From the NCBI GenBank assembly GCA_965219495.1, contig OZ244777.1, positions 2,046,001-2,110,000 of the forward strand: a stretch of 64,000 nucleotides of DNA, read 5' to 3'. The position numbers and the translations under genes were made by a program. Position 1 is the stretch's first letter; every line of letters begins with the position of its first letter. Of this stretch, positions 27,449-36,468 are shown in pieces. The stretch comes from CAZPXZ01 sp965219495. Its GTDB lineage: Bacteria > Pseudomonadota > Alphaproteobacteria > Rhodobacterales > CAZPXZ01. A model generated the notes under the pieces. It was given only the letters and a program-made list of their open reading frames with translations, was not told the DNA's origin and did not search any database.

Positions 27449-27994
27449 ATGTTTGTGTTCGCCGCGCCCGCCGCCGCCGCGACCGCGGAATCCGGCACCG
27501 CCGGAATGCCGCAGTTCGACGCCAGCACAATTCCGTCTCAAATCGTCTGGCTGGTCATCGCGGTGGTCGTGCTGCATTTCCTGCTCTCGAGAGTCGTACT
27601 GCCCCGTATTGCCGATATCATCTCGACCCGCGAACAGGCTATTTCTGGGGACTTGGACCGCGCCGCGGAACTGCATGAACGGGCGGAAGGGTTGCGGGAG
27701 GAAATTGAAGCCAATACCGCGGAGGCGCACGCGGAAGCACAGAAGATCGCAGCGGCGAGCCGGGCAGAATTTCTTCGTGTTATCGATGCGGAGCAGGCTG
27801 AAGCGGACGCGCGAATTTCCGCTGCGGCGAAAGAAGGTGAAACGCGAATTCAAGCAATCCGCGAAACGGCCTTGGCCGATATCGACCTGGTGGCACGAGA
27901 AGTCGCGGCGATCCTTGCAGAGACAATCCTGAAGGATCGCGCCAGCCAGGACACGGTTGATGCGGCGGTGACGAAGCGGTTGCAAACGAGTTGA
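27449..27994 (+). CDS. atpG: ATP synthase F0 subunit b'
   Basis: The b' half of the b/b' peripheral stalk found in alphaproteobacteria and phototrophs. One N-terminal helix (QIVWLVIAVVVLHFLL, about residues 33-48) is followed by a long charged coiled coil. The chain is 181 residues with a short alanine-rich lead before the helix. Its end overlaps an upstream TTG in the frame of atpF, close to that gene's ATG, so the two are tightly spaced. Confidence 0.92.
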   Translation: MFVFAAPAAAATAESGTAGMPQFDASTIPSQIVWLVIAVVVLHFLLSRVVLPRIADIISTREQAISGDLDRAAELHERAEGLREEIEANTAEAHAEAQKIAAASRAEFLRVIDAEQAEADARISAAAKEGETRIQAIRETALADIDLVAREVAAILAETILKDRASQDTVDAAVTKRLQTS

Positions 27995-28005
27995 GGGGCG
28001 CCACC

Positions 28006-28497
28006 ATGGACTTCCTTCACGTGCCGGAGACCTGGGTCACATTAAGCCTGCTGCTCTTCTTCGGCATTCTCGCGTATTTCGGAGTTCATCGCTTTGTACT
28101 GGGTTCGTTGGACCGGCGGGCCGACGGCATCCGCCGGCGAATTGAAGAAGCCGGCGCGCTCCTGGAAGCAGCGAGCGAAGAAGTATCCAAGATCGAGCGC
28201 GCCCTCGCGGAAGCCAAGGCCACCGCCAGCAAGATCGCCTTGCAAGCCAAGAAGGACGCGGAACTCGCCCGAGAAACAGCGCTCGCCGAATTCCGCGCCT
28301 CGCTGGAACGGAAGATGCAAGCGGCGGAACAGCGCATCATCCAGGCACAGGCCGCCGCCCAGCGCGCGGTCCGCGACCGCGCCGTAGATATTGCTGTTGC
28401 GGCCGCACGAGAGGTCATTGACGCCCGGATTTCCGATTCGCAACGGAAAGAATTCACGGACCGGGGAATCGAACAGGTGCGCGCGAGGTTGCACTAA
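28006..28497 (+). CDS. atpF: ATP synthase F0 subunit b
   Basis: Second subunit of the peripheral stalk, holding F1 to F0. It has an N-terminal membrane helix (WVTLSLLLFFGILAYFGVH) and a helical stalk rich in alanine, glutamate and arginine. ATG 28006 gives 163 residues. It is the last gene of the F0 operon; F1 genes are not in the window, as usual in alphaproteobacteria where F0 and F1 operons are separate. It converges on smpB about 85 bases downstream. Confidence 0.92.
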   Translation: MDFLHVPETWVTLSLLLFFGILAYFGVHRFVLGSLDRRADGIRRRIEEAGALLEAASEEVSKIERALAEAKATASKIALQAKKDAELARETALAEFRASLERKMQAAEQRIIQAQAAAQRAVRDRAVDIAVAAAREVIDARISDSQRKEFTDRGIEQVRARLH

Positions 28498-28581
28498 CCC
28501 CGGAAACCGGGACTTCCGAATTTCGGCTCGGCTGAAAGGCGTGCTACGGGCGCCGCAAACAGTTTCTTGCCGCCCGCGCGC

Positions 28582-29061
28582 TCACTTTCCGCGGCGCAAC
28601 AACCGTTCTTTCTGGCGTTGCCAGTCGCGGCGCTTTTGCGTTTCGCGCCGGTCGTGCGTTTTCTTGCCGACCGCGAGGGCGATTTCGATCTTTGCGAGCC
28701 CGCGCGAATTGAAATACATCCGTAGAGGGACGACCGTCATGCCCTTACGGTCGACACCCGCCGCAAACCGGTTGATTTCGCGCCGCGACAACAGGAGTTT
28801 GCGATTCCTCCGCTCTTCATGGGCGAAATGCGCCGCGTTTCCGTAGGAAGGAATGTGAGCATTCACGAGATGCGCGTCGTCTCCGGAAAAGGACACGTAG
28901 GCTTCCGCGATATTCGCCCTGCCGGAACGGAGCGACTTCACCTCGGAACCCAGCAGGATCAGTCCGGCCTCCAGGGTTTCGCCAAAGCTGTAATCTCGGC
29001 GGGCCCGGCGATTTTCTGCCAGGATCCTGCGCGCAGCTTCGCCATCGCGCTTCGCGGACAT
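28582..29061 (-). CDS. smpB: SsrA-binding protein SmpB
   Basis: Binds tmRNA and brings it to stalled ribosomes for trans-translation. The 159-residue chain has the SmpB OB-fold motifs ENRRARRDYSFGETLEAG, LLGSEVKSLRSG, AYVSF and the R-K-LLL segment. A basic tail (KKTHDRRETQKRRDWQRQKE) enters the mRNA channel. It lies just downstream of dapA on the same strand with a 12-base gap. The tmRNA gene itself was not seen. Confidence 0.96.
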   Translation of the reverse strand: MSAKRDGEAARRILAENRRARRDYSFGETLEAGLILLGSEVKSLRSGRANIAEAYVSFSGDDAHLVNAHIPSYGNAAHFAHEERRNRKLLLSRREINRFAAGVDRKGMTVVPLRMYFNSRGLAKIEIALAVGKKTHDRRETQKRRDWQRQKERLLRRGK

Positions 29062-29073
29062 CCTGGCAGCCGG

Positions 29074-29949
29074 CTAGTTCAGGAGCCCGGCATGGCGCAT
29101 GGCGTCTTCGACTACGGCGCGGGTCTTTGGCCGCACCTCGACAAGCGGGGAGCGGATCTCCGGAGAACATCGGCCGAGCACGGAAAGCGCATATTTTACG
29201 GGGGCGGGGCTCGTTTCCACGAACAGCGCCCGGTGAAGCGGCATGAGCCGGTCCTGCCACTCCAGCGCTTGCGCATAGTCGCCTGCTGCGCACGCGTCCT
29301 GGAAAGACGCGCATTCCCGTGGGGCGACATTTGCGGTAACGGAAATGCATCCGACTCCGCCATGCGCGTTGAACCCGAGCGCGGTGGCGTCTTCGCCCGA
29401 GAGCTGTACGAAGTCTTTTCCACACGCGTGACGCTGCAGCGAAACCCTCGTAAGATCGCCAACCGCATCCTTGACACCCACAATTCGCGGAAGCTTCGCA
29501 AGCTCCGCCATGGTTTCCACGGTCATGTCCACCGCGCTGCGTCCGGGAATATTGTAAATGACGATCGGGATATCGGCGCAATCATGAACCGCGGTGTAAT
29601 GCGCGATCAGCCCTTCCGGCGTCGGACGGTTGTAGTAGGGCGTGACCACGAGAGCCGCGTTCGCGCCCACTTTCGCGGCGTGCTCCGTCAGGCGGATGGC
29701 CTCGTCCGTATTGTTCGACCCGGTCCCCGCTACCACCGGAACCCGTCCTTCCACCTTGCGAACAACCACCTCCACGACCTCTTCGTGCTCCCCATGGGAC
29801 AATGTGGGCGACTCTCCGGTTGTTCCGACAGGCACGATCCCCCGTGTGCCGCACTCCAGATGCCAGTCAACGAGTCCGGTGAGCGCGTCACGGTCTACTT
29901 CTCCGCCGCGGAACGGTGTGACAATCGCCACGATCGATCCACCCAGCAT
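29074..29949 (-). CDS. dapA: 4-hydroxy-tetrahydrodipicolinate synthase
   Basis: Condenses pyruvate with aspartate semialdehyde in the lysine/diaminopimelate pathway. The 291 residues begin GGSIVAIVTPFRGGEVD, then GTTGESPTLSHGEH, the tyrosine motif VVTPYYNRPTPEGL, IYNIPGRSAVDM and the Schiff-base lysine in IVGVKDAVGDL (about residue 161). All active-site positions are as expected. It forms a pair with smpB, an arrangement common in alphaproteobacteria. Confidence 0.96.
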   Translation of the reverse strand: MLGGSIVAIVTPFRGGEVDRDALTGLVDWHLECGTRGIVPVGTTGESPTLSHGEHEEVVEVVVRKVEGRVPVVAGTGSNNTDEAIRLTEHAAKVGANAALVVTPYYNRPTPEGLIAHYTAVHDCADIPIVIYNIPGRSAVDMTVETMAELAKLPRIVGVKDAVGDLTRVSLQRHACGKDFVQLSGEDATALGFNAHGGVGCISVTANVAPRECASFQDACAAGDYAQALEWQDRLMPLHRALFVETSPAPVKYALSVLGRCSPEIRSPLVEVRPKTRAVVEDAMRHAGLLN

Positions 29950-30050
29950 TCCTTCCTCCTGCAGTAACGCCCGCCTTCTTGGGCGCGCGTCGAAACGGTA
30001 TCGCCCCGGCGCGCATCTAGCAAGATGCTTCGGTCCATATCTCTTCGGGG

Positions 30051-30095
30051 TTGCTTCAATTTATGGTCCAGTTATACTGGACCATATTGGAGGAG
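30051..30095 (+). promoter_or_regulatory. Promoter and palindromic operator of the toxin-antitoxin pair
   Basis: A perfect inverted repeat with 11-base arms (TATGGTCCAGT / ACTGGACCATA) and a TAT spacer lies at 30062-30086. It overlaps a sigma-70-like promoter, TTGCTT at 30051-30056 and TATACT at 30073-30078, with a 16-base spacer. GGAGGA at 30090-30095 is the ribosome site for ATG 30101. This layout fits autorepression by the antitoxin. Confidence 0.75.
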
Positions 30096-30100
30096 CGAAG

Positions 30101-30331
30101 ATGGAAGATTCCAGCGGCGGCGGCAAGAAACTTGGCGTGACCGCCTTCAAGCCAAACTGCCTCGCCCATATTGGCGACGTCGCGAGCGGCCGGACCCCCC
30201 GCATCGTGCTCACCCGGCACGGCCGACCGGTCGCGGCAGTCGTGCCCATTGCGAATGAAGGCCCTGGTGAAGCCTGGGGTGCGCTCCGGGGACGCGCCTG
30301 GATCGCCGAGGATTTCAACCCGGACGCATGA
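30101..30331 (+). CDS. Type II antitoxin, Phd/YefM family
   Basis: A 76-residue DNA-binding antitoxin that would repress its own promoter and neutralise the toxin encoded next. The core GVTAFKPNCLAHIGDVASGR then IVLTRHGRPVAAVVPI is the Phd/YefM pattern (a helix, then beta strands with an R-G-P-A motif). The C-terminal GALRGRAWIAEDFNPD is the acidic toxin-binding tail. The ATG at 30101 follows GGAGGA. Its end overlaps the toxin start by four bases (ATGA). Confidence 0.88.
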   Translation: MEDSSGGGKKLGVTAFKPNCLAHIGDVASGRTPRIVLTRHGRPVAAVVPIANEGPGEAWGALRGRAWIAEDFNPDA

Positions 30332-30744
30332 ACCCGCCCCTCCTGCTTGACAGCATGTCCGCCCTGCGGCTTGCCAATGGAGATGACATTCATTCGAAGA
30401 GCCTGGATGCGATCCGAACGGCGCGAGAAGCCGGGCGCATGACGCTGGTTTCTCCAGTTGCCGCCTGGGAGTTGGCAACCCTCGCCAGACTCGGGCGAAT
30501 CCGGCTCGCTCCATCATCGGAGACCTGGTTTCGAGCGTTGCTGGAGCTTCCCGGAATCGCCCTGGCGCCAATGCCAATAGAGATTCTGTTGGGTTCCGCA
30601 GCGTTGCCGGGGCACCTGTCTCCAGACCCGGCCAAGCGGATCGTCGCCGCCACCGCCCGCATGCGTGGCTATCGCGTCCTGACCCGCAGTGCGGCGCTGC
30701 TCAAATATGCAGGGGAAGGGCATATTGACGCCATGGCTTGCTGA
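30328..30744 (+). CDS. PIN-domain toxin (VapC-like) with altered active site
   Basis: A PIN-fold RNase-like toxin of 138 residues. LLLDSMSAL supplies the first aspartate (D8) and VAAWELATL the glutamate (E48). Family members then have a PADR box and a TRD box with two more acids; here they read DPAKR (K103) and LTRSAA (S121), so two metal-binding acids appear lost. The overall fold, including LPGHLSPDP and the VAATARMRGYRVLT helix-strand pair, is preserved. It may be an inactive toxin kept for DNA binding with its antitoxin, or a decaying gene. The start overlaps the antitoxin stop. Confidence 0.82.
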   Translation: MNPPLLLDSMSALRLANGDDIHSKSLDAIRTAREAGRMTLVSPVAAWELATLARLGRIRLAPSSETWFRALLELPGIALAPMPIEILLGSAALPGHLSPDPAKRIVAATARMRGYRVLTRSAALLKYAGEGHIDAMAC

Positions 30745-31122
30745 GTTGGAAACAGCCGCAGGCCTTTCCGCCGCGAAGCGCGACGCCGAGTTCAAACACC
30801 AATACGTCGATGAACGGAGATTTGTGCTCTTGCGATCGCTTCCGTGATTGCGTGTACCGTCAAAGTATCCAAAACCTGCGCTTTCGGCGGCGCAAGGACT
30901 ATGGCGCCACCTGTCGAGGAGAATTGCGTAAGGAAGCCATGGTCGCCGAGATTAGAGCGACTGCCGAATGCGTGGATCATCCCCCTTGGTTGCGTAGTGG
31001 ACTCCTTGGACTTCGGACATTTCCTCGTGCATTGTCCTTCCTATCCCCCCGGCGCTTGGGGGCCAAGGTGCGCGGCAGTTCATAAGGGCCGCCGCCGCTT
31101 TTTCACGGGTTCAGCAATGTGC
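30745..31122. other. Gap without a recognisable gene
   Basis: About 380 bases between the PIN toxin and the first NYN homology. Short frames only, none matching a known family. Confidence 0.3.
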
Positions 31123-31708
31123 ACAAGAGTGTAGGTCGACGGATTCAATTCAGACCTTGGGCGCCTCAAAGGAACGTCCTACAAGTAGATTGAATATACA
31201 CACCTTGCGTTGCAACCTCATACTGCGCAATTCGATCGAATTAGTCCGTAGCTTCGCAGCGCGGGTGCGCGCGCGCGCCAACGACCCGAATCAATACAAT
31301 AGGCGGCAGACCTATTTTCGCGCACTCCGCACCGTCTCCGAAATAGAAATCTATCTCGGGTCTTTCCTCTCGCACGAAGTAACAATGCCGGATGCCGTAG
31401 CGTGGGCAAAAAGGGCAGTTTGTTGGCCGTCAGGCAATCAAGACTGAAGATGAGGGCTCAGACGTTAACGTTGCAACCTATCTTCTTATGGACTTATGGA
31501 CGCATTCGACATTGCCTTCGATGTCGCAGTCATGATAAGCAACGTCTCCAACTTTAAGGGGCCGATATCCTTCGTTCGCGAAAGGTTCCGCAACGTTTTC
31601 GGTATCTTGATCCCGCATAAGCGAGTCAGGCGGAAACTTCAGCCTCTTGCCCATTTCATCAAACCAATCCGACCGAGCGCGGAGGCAACTGCGCAGTTTC
31701 CGGATTGA
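31123..31708 (+). pseudogene. NYN-domain (PIN-like) RNase gene, broken
   Basis: Pieces in three frames give one NYN-domain protein in the right order. First comes VDGFNSDLGRLKGTSYK, the VDGFNL start, with TAG at 31132-31134 and again at 31186-31188 where relatives have tyrosine and tryptophan. Then follow FAARVRARANDPNQ and TYFRALRTVSEIEIYLGSFL, next KTEDEGSDVNVATYLLMD, next DVAVMISNVSNFKGPI and LIPHKRVRRKLQPLAHFI. A perfect tandem copy of TTATGGAC at 31486-31493 and 31494-31501 shifts the frame inside the LLMDAFD motif. The family's acids (VDG, GSDV, ISNDSD region) are mostly still readable, so decay is recent. Confidence 0.65.
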
Positions 31709-31813
31709 TTCCAAGATGCGCAGAACGTCATACATACGCCAGTTCGTTGGTAGCGACTTCCGGTCGATACAAACTGCAAGACAGATCCGGTCATTGCAAA
31801 AAGGGACATCGCT

Positions 31814-32395
31814 ATGAAATTTGTCACCGAGCGCGAGCCGCCACCGAATCGAGCGGCAAAATGCAACGGACCTCTTGAGCGACATTTTTCTGAGGCAGCC
31901 GTGATGCTCGCAATGGCGACTTGGTTATTTGGCACGGGCGCGACCAAAGTAAGCGTTCACCTGGACGGTATGCATACCAAGAACTTCGACATTCGCGGAT
32001 GGCTCAAAGGCGCAGGATTCAAGAAGATCGCCGACAAGGGAAAGAACCCGCATGGCGGAACCTACGAACGCAATACACAGATTCTAGTTGTAGATTTCAA
32101 GTCCGGGGTCGGAGATGTCGTTGCGGAAATTGACGGCAAACGCATCTTGATAGAGGCCAAGGGCGGTTGCATAAACACGCGCCATCCGGGACAACTTTCG
32201 ATTCTCCGAAAGCGCCTTTACGAGGCGGTCGGAATGTTGCTCGATGACCGCATACGAGCGAACCGCCTAATCGCTGCAGTCCCTCACCATTTCGAGACTG
32301 AAAGGATCGCCCGGAGAATTGCCAAACGATGCCGTGGCTCGGGCATTGAAGTTGCGCTTGTATATGGCGACGGCAATATTCAGTTCGCCGAATAG
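31814..32395 (+). CDS. Uncharacterised PD-(D/E)XK nuclease-like protein
   Basis: A 193-residue protein with no named family I can assign. The centre has the restriction-endonuclease-like signature: GVGDVVAEIDGKRILIEAKG with D101, E114 and K116, where the acidic pair and lysine would bind metal. GG and HPGQ follow (residues 117-127), then two helices and an ALVYGDGNIQ strand. The N-terminal half (EAAVMLAMATWLFGTG, KNFDIRGWLKGAGF) contains no known DNA-binding motif. It lies downstream of the broken NYN gene and a toxin-antitoxin pair, in a small accessory islet. A defence or repair role is inferred only from context. Start ATG 31814 follows GGGAC. Confidence 0.65.
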   Translation: MKFVTEREPPPNRAAKCNGPLERHFSEAAVMLAMATWLFGTGATKVSVHLDGMHTKNFDIRGWLKGAGFKKIADKGKNPHGGTYERNTQILVVDFKSGVGDVVAEIDGKRILIEAKGGCINTRHPGQLSILRKRLYEAVGMLLDDRIRANRLIAAVPHHFETERIARRIAKRCRGSGIEVALVYGDGNIQFAE

Positions 32396-32901
32396 CTGAA
32401 CCGGACGTTGCGTGTCGCCACCGCCATTCCGCGGGCGATCGCAGCGATCTGGCGACCGGCTTGGGAGACAAGCCGCCCTGCGCCACGCAGCTGCGATTTC
32501 GGCGTGGGTGTGTCGCTGCCTGGTTGTCGAACGGCAATACGCGGACGACAAACATCTCGCCGAAGGCGCGTTCGGCGAGATTCCGGCGGTGCCTACTCTC
32601 GGCCAAGATCGCGTGCTGGCCAGCCAAGCGATTAGGGCGAACTGGGGCTCCCCGCGCATCAATCCCGGAGCGACATTGGTGTCCGGCGCAAGAGTCGTCG
32701 GCCAGCGCAATCATGAATTTTCGGTTTCTTCCTGATCGTCCCATCCACACGGTAGGCGGCATGCGACGGACGGAAGCTGGGCGCTAAAGCCTCCGTAAAA
32801 AGAATTGCCTCCCCATTCAGAATCTACGGCCCAACAAATTCCCTTTACTTGCAGGGATCGCGCAAGGGATAAGTCGCCGCTACCGAACTTGGCGACCGCC
32901 A
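32396..32901. other. Gap without a recognisable gene
   Basis: About 500 bases between two genes that converge. The plus strand has a readable stretch (VVERQYADDKHLAEGAFGEI then GQDRVLASQAIRANWGSP) that looks like old coding sequence. I could not name it, and it has no clear start. Confidence 0.3.
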
Positions 32902-33987
32902 CTACTCCGCAGCCCGGTAGGTCGGGCTTCTCATTTCGTGCAGGCGACTCGCCGTGCGGCGGAATTCCTGCGAACCGTGCCCCTTCGGAAACAGCTCTTC
33001 CGGTTCTCCGTCCGCGGAGCAGACGAGATTTCTTTGTGCTTCATAGAGCGCATCGATCAGGATCATGAACCGCTTTGCCGCATCCCTGCGATCCGGCGGA
33101 ATGCGCGGAACCCCATCCAGAAACAGCGTCTCGAAAGCCTCTGCAATCACAAGAAAATCTCCGGGACCATGCGGTACACCGCAGAGCCCTTCAAAATCCG
33201 CCCTTCCAAGGGCGCCGTTCGCGTGGGGAAACTCGATTTCCCTGCCATGAACGCGCAGCACGCGGCGCGTGGATGCGGCCGGCCCTGCCATGCGTCGCCA
33301 CGCCTCTTCCATGGCCGCGTCGGCGGCGCTGCCGAGCGGCGAGAAATACACCTCTCCGCTCCAGGCTCCCATGCGAAAGTCCTTGGGCCCTTCCAGGTGA
33401 TGCAGATCGAGGCGCTCCTGGATCAGCGCCACGAACGGCAGGAACAGGTCTCGATTGAGTCCGTCGCGGTAGAGTTGGTCAGGAGGAAGGTTGGAGGTGA
33501 GGACGATGGTCACTACCGACGAACAGAGCGACTCGAACAGTTGGCCGAGGATCATGGCATCCGCGATGTTCTCGACCTGAAACTCGTCGAAGCACAACAG
33601 ACGGGTTTCCGAAGCGACCCCGGCGGCAACTTCCTGCACCAGGTTGCCAGCGCCATGCGCTCGAGCCTGCCGTATGGCGGCATGGATTTCCTCCATGAAT
33701 GCATGGAAGTGAACGCGGCGCTTTCCGGGCAGCGGCACCGTGTCAAAGAAGATGTCCATCAACATGGACTTGCCGCGGCCAACCCCGCCATAGAGATAGA
33801 GTCCGCCGTCGCCGGCTTCCTTGCGTCGGCGACGGAACAAGTCGCTGAACCGTATCGCGGGCCGGACGGATTCGAGCCGGCGATAAATCAGTTGCAGCTT
33901 TTCAATCGCCGCACGCTGCGCGTTGTCATCATCGATCGCTCCTTCCCGGACAAGCCGGCGGTAGCGGCCGATTGTGTCTTCATTCAT
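32902..33987 (-). CDS. zapE: Cell-division protein ZapE (AFG1-like ATPase)
   Basis: An AAA-type ATPase linked to Z-ring constriction in proteobacteria; the homologue in mitochondria is AFG1/LACE1. The 361 residues hold Walker A YLYGGVGRGKSMLMD (about 64-78), the HFHAFM segment, Walker B LLCFDEFQVENIADAM (about 130-145), the sensor VLTSNLPPDQLY and the C-terminal arginine-rich DRRDAAKRFMILIDALYE. All family motifs are present. It follows recD2 on the same strand with a gap of about 100 bases. Confidence 0.94.
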   Translation of the reverse strand: MNEDTIGRYRRLVREGAIDDDNAQRAAIEKLQLIYRRLESVRPAIRFSDLFRRRRKEAGDGGLYLYGGVGRGKSMLMDIFFDTVPLPGKRRVHFHAFMEEIHAAIRQARAHGAGNLVQEVAAGVASETRLLCFDEFQVENIADAMILGQLFESLCSSVVTIVLTSNLPPDQLYRDGLNRDLFLPFVALIQERLDLHHLEGPKDFRMGAWSGEVYFSPLGSAADAAMEEAWRRMAGPAASTRRVLRVHGREIEFPHANGALGRADFEGLCGVPHGPGDFLVIAEAFETLFLDGVPRIPPDRRDAAKRFMILIDALYEAQRNLVCSADGEPEELFPKGHGSQEFRRTASRLHEMRSPTYRAAE

Positions 33988-34088
33988 GGGCGGATCGCGA
34001 CCTCGTCAAGTCAGGCAGAGAAAAACGTCGCGGTTGATGAGAACTCCGGAATCCATCGAACGCTGCATCGAATCGGCCTGACCGGGAT

Positions 34089-36293
34089 CTAGTTCTTCGC
34101 CGCATGCAACCATTCGCCAAGCTTTGTCCATCTCTTGCGGGCGGCGGCGTTCCGGATCGCCATCGCCACCGCCTTCTTCTGCCCGACCAGCACCGCAAGC
34201 CGCCTCGCACGGGTGACGCCGGTATAGAGCAGGTTGCGCTGCAGCATCACGTAATGCTGAGAAAGAATGGGGATCACGATGGCAGGATATTCAGAGCCCT
34301 GACTCTTGTGAATCGTTGTCGCGTAGGCCGGAACCAGGGAATCCAACTCTCCGAACGAGTAGGTGATCAAATTTCCATCGAATTCCACGCCGATCTCTCC
34401 GAGTCCTTCGTCGACACCCCGGACAAAGCCAATGTCGCCGTTATACACGCCTTTGTCATAGTCGTTCTCGACCTGCATCACCTTGTCGCCCGGAGCGAAC
34501 GTCCAGCCGAAACGCTCGACCTTGACGCCCGTGGAAGGATTCAGGGCTGCCTGCAGTTTCAGGTTGAGGGAGATTGCGCCGGCGGCGCCGCGATTCATGG
34601 GACAGAGAACCTGGATGTCGCGTACCGCATCCAGGCTGAATCGCCTCGGAATCCTGGAAGAAACCAGGTCGAGAACGCGCTCCGCGGCTGTATCGGGATG
34701 GTCCGCTTCAACGAAATAGAAATCGGAGTCGCCTTCCGGACGGCGAAGGTCGATCATGACGCCCCGGTTGATCTCATGCGCATTCACGATGATCTGGCTC
34801 TGCGCGGCCTGCCGAAATACCTCCGTGAGCTGGATTACCGGAAGAAACTGGCTCCCGATCATGTCCGCCAGCACCCGCCCGGGTCCCACCGAAGGCAACT
34901 GATCGACATCCCCCACCAGGAGCAGGGCGGCATGCGGTGGAACCGCCCGGAGGAGAGCGTGCGCCAGCGGCACGTCGACCATGGACATCTCGTCCACCAC
35001 AAGCAGGTCGCATTCAAGCGGATTCTCCGCATCGCGCCGAAACCCGCCTGATCTCGGATCGATTTCGAGCAGCCGGTGAATGGTCTTGGCGGCTCTGCCG
35101 GAAACTTCGCTCATCTGCTTGGCGGCGCGGCCAGTCGGCGCGCACAGCAGCATCCGGATATTCTTTGCGGCGAGGATTTTCAGGATCCCGTTGACGATCG
35201 TTGTCTTGCCCACTCCGGGTCCGCCGGTAATCACCATGGCCTTTTCGCGAAGCGCCATGCGCACCGCCTTCCGCTGGCTCTCGGCCAGACTCAATCCGGT
35301 GCGCTTTTCCACCCACGGGATGGCATTGTCGGCGTCGATCGACGGCCAAGGCGGACGGCCGTGAATTCGAGCCGTCAACTCCCTTGAAATGCCCGCTTCC
35401 GCCCGGTGAAGCCCGGACAGGAAAATGCACTCCGTCCGCTCGACTTCATCGGCTACCAACGTGTTCTCGGAAACCTCCGCCGCCAGCGCCTGTTCGACCA
35501 GATCTTCCGGCACTTCGAGCAATTCCGAAGCGAAGTGCAGGAGTTCCCCGCGGGGCAGTCCACAATGCCCTTCCTGGAGCGCGCGCGTCAACGCAAAGGA
35601 AATCCCGGCGCGAACCCGGATCATGGCGGTCTTTTCGAACCCGAGTTTCATTGCGATGGCGTCGCCCGTCTTGAACCCGATGCCGCGAATGTCCTTGACG
35701 AGCTGGTACGGGTTCTCCGACATCACCTGCACGGCCCTTTCCCCGTATGTCCGGTAGATGCGGACCGCGCGCGCGGTCCCGACGCCGTGACCGTGCAGGA
35801 ACACCATGATCTCGCGGATGGATTTCTGCTCCGCCCAGGCGGCGGTAATTCTCTCCGTGCGCCAAGGGCCTATTCCCGGGATTTCTCCGAGCCGGTCCGG
35901 CTCGCGATCAATGATGTCGAAGACATCCTCTCCGAAGGCCTCGACGAGTTTCCGTGCGTAGACGGGCCCGACCCCGCGAACCATTCCCGAACCGAGGTAT
36001 TTTTCGATTCCGCTCCGGGTATTGGGGGTCGCCGTTTCCAGTACGCTCGCCCGGAATTGGCGCCCGTAATTGCGATCGTTGATCCATTCCCCGGTTGCGT
36101 TGATCCACTCGCCGGCCGAGACCGAGGCGGTATGGCCAACAACGCTTTCGAGTTCCCGCCGCCCCCGGACCTTGACCCGAAGCACGCAGAACCCGTTTTC
36201 CGCGTTGTGAAACGTCACACGTTCCACATGACCCGCAATTTCCGAATTGCCGGCGGACCTGGAAGAAATGTGTTTACGGTAGTTCAATGTCAA
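34089..36293 (-). CDS. recD2: ATP-dependent RecD-like DNA helicase (RecD2)
   Basis: A superfamily 1B 5'-3' DNA helicase of 734 residues, the stand-alone RecD2 type with an N-terminal extension. The beginning shows an OB-like part (GHVERVTFHNAENGFCVLRV) and helix-hairpin-helix text (EIPGIGPWRTERI, IRGIGFKTGDAIA). Helicase motif I is VITGGPGVGKTTIVN (about 351-365), motif Ia APTGRAAKQM, motif II LLVVDEMSMVD, motif III LVGDVDQLPSVGPG and motif VI LLYTGVTRARRLAVLVG; an SH3-like insert precedes motif V. TTG at 36293 is the only plausible start near the conserved region. Role: repair or fork processing; not part of RecBCD. Confidence 0.93.
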   Translation of the reverse strand: MTLNYRKHISSRSAGNSEIAGHVERVTFHNAENGFCVLRVKVRGRRELESVVGHTASVSAGEWINATGEWINDRNYGRQFRASVLETATPNTRSGIEKYLGSGMVRGVGPVYARKLVEAFGEDVFDIIDREPDRLGEIPGIGPWRTERITAAWAEQKSIREIMVFLHGHGVGTARAVRIYRTYGERAVQVMSENPYQLVKDIRGIGFKTGDAIAMKLGFEKTAMIRVRAGISFALTRALQEGHCGLPRGELLHFASELLEVPEDLVEQALAAEVSENTLVADEVERTECIFLSGLHRAEAGISRELTARIHGRPPWPSIDADNAIPWVEKRTGLSLAESQRKAVRMALREKAMVITGGPGVGKTTIVNGILKILAAKNIRMLLCAPTGRAAKQMSEVSGRAAKTIHRLLEIDPRSGGFRRDAENPLECDLLVVDEMSMVDVPLAHALLRAVPPHAALLLVGDVDQLPSVGPGRVLADMIGSQFLPVIQLTEVFRQAAQSQIIVNAHEINRGVMIDLRRPEGDSDFYFVEADHPDTAAERVLDLVSSRIPRRFSLDAVRDIQVLCPMNRGAAGAISLNLKLQAALNPSTGVKVERFGWTFAPGDKVMQVENDYDKGVYNGDIGFVRGVDEGLGEIGVEFDGNLITYSFGELDSLVPAYATTIHKSQGSEYPAIVIPILSQHYVMLQRNLLYTGVTRARRLAVLVGQKKAVAMAIRNAAARKRWTKLGEWLHAAKN

Positions 36294-36468
36294 AAAAGAA
36301 ATCTGAGCGAGCTTGTTCGAGGGGCCAGTTTAGGGAGAGTCCCGATTGCTTCTCAACCTTCAGACGGCATTGCGCCGGATCCGGAAAATTCCTTTCGCCC
36401 TGTTCTTGACGATGCGCGCCAGCCCGGCGCGGTAAGCAAGGACGGCGAATTCACTGTAGTTTGCCACC

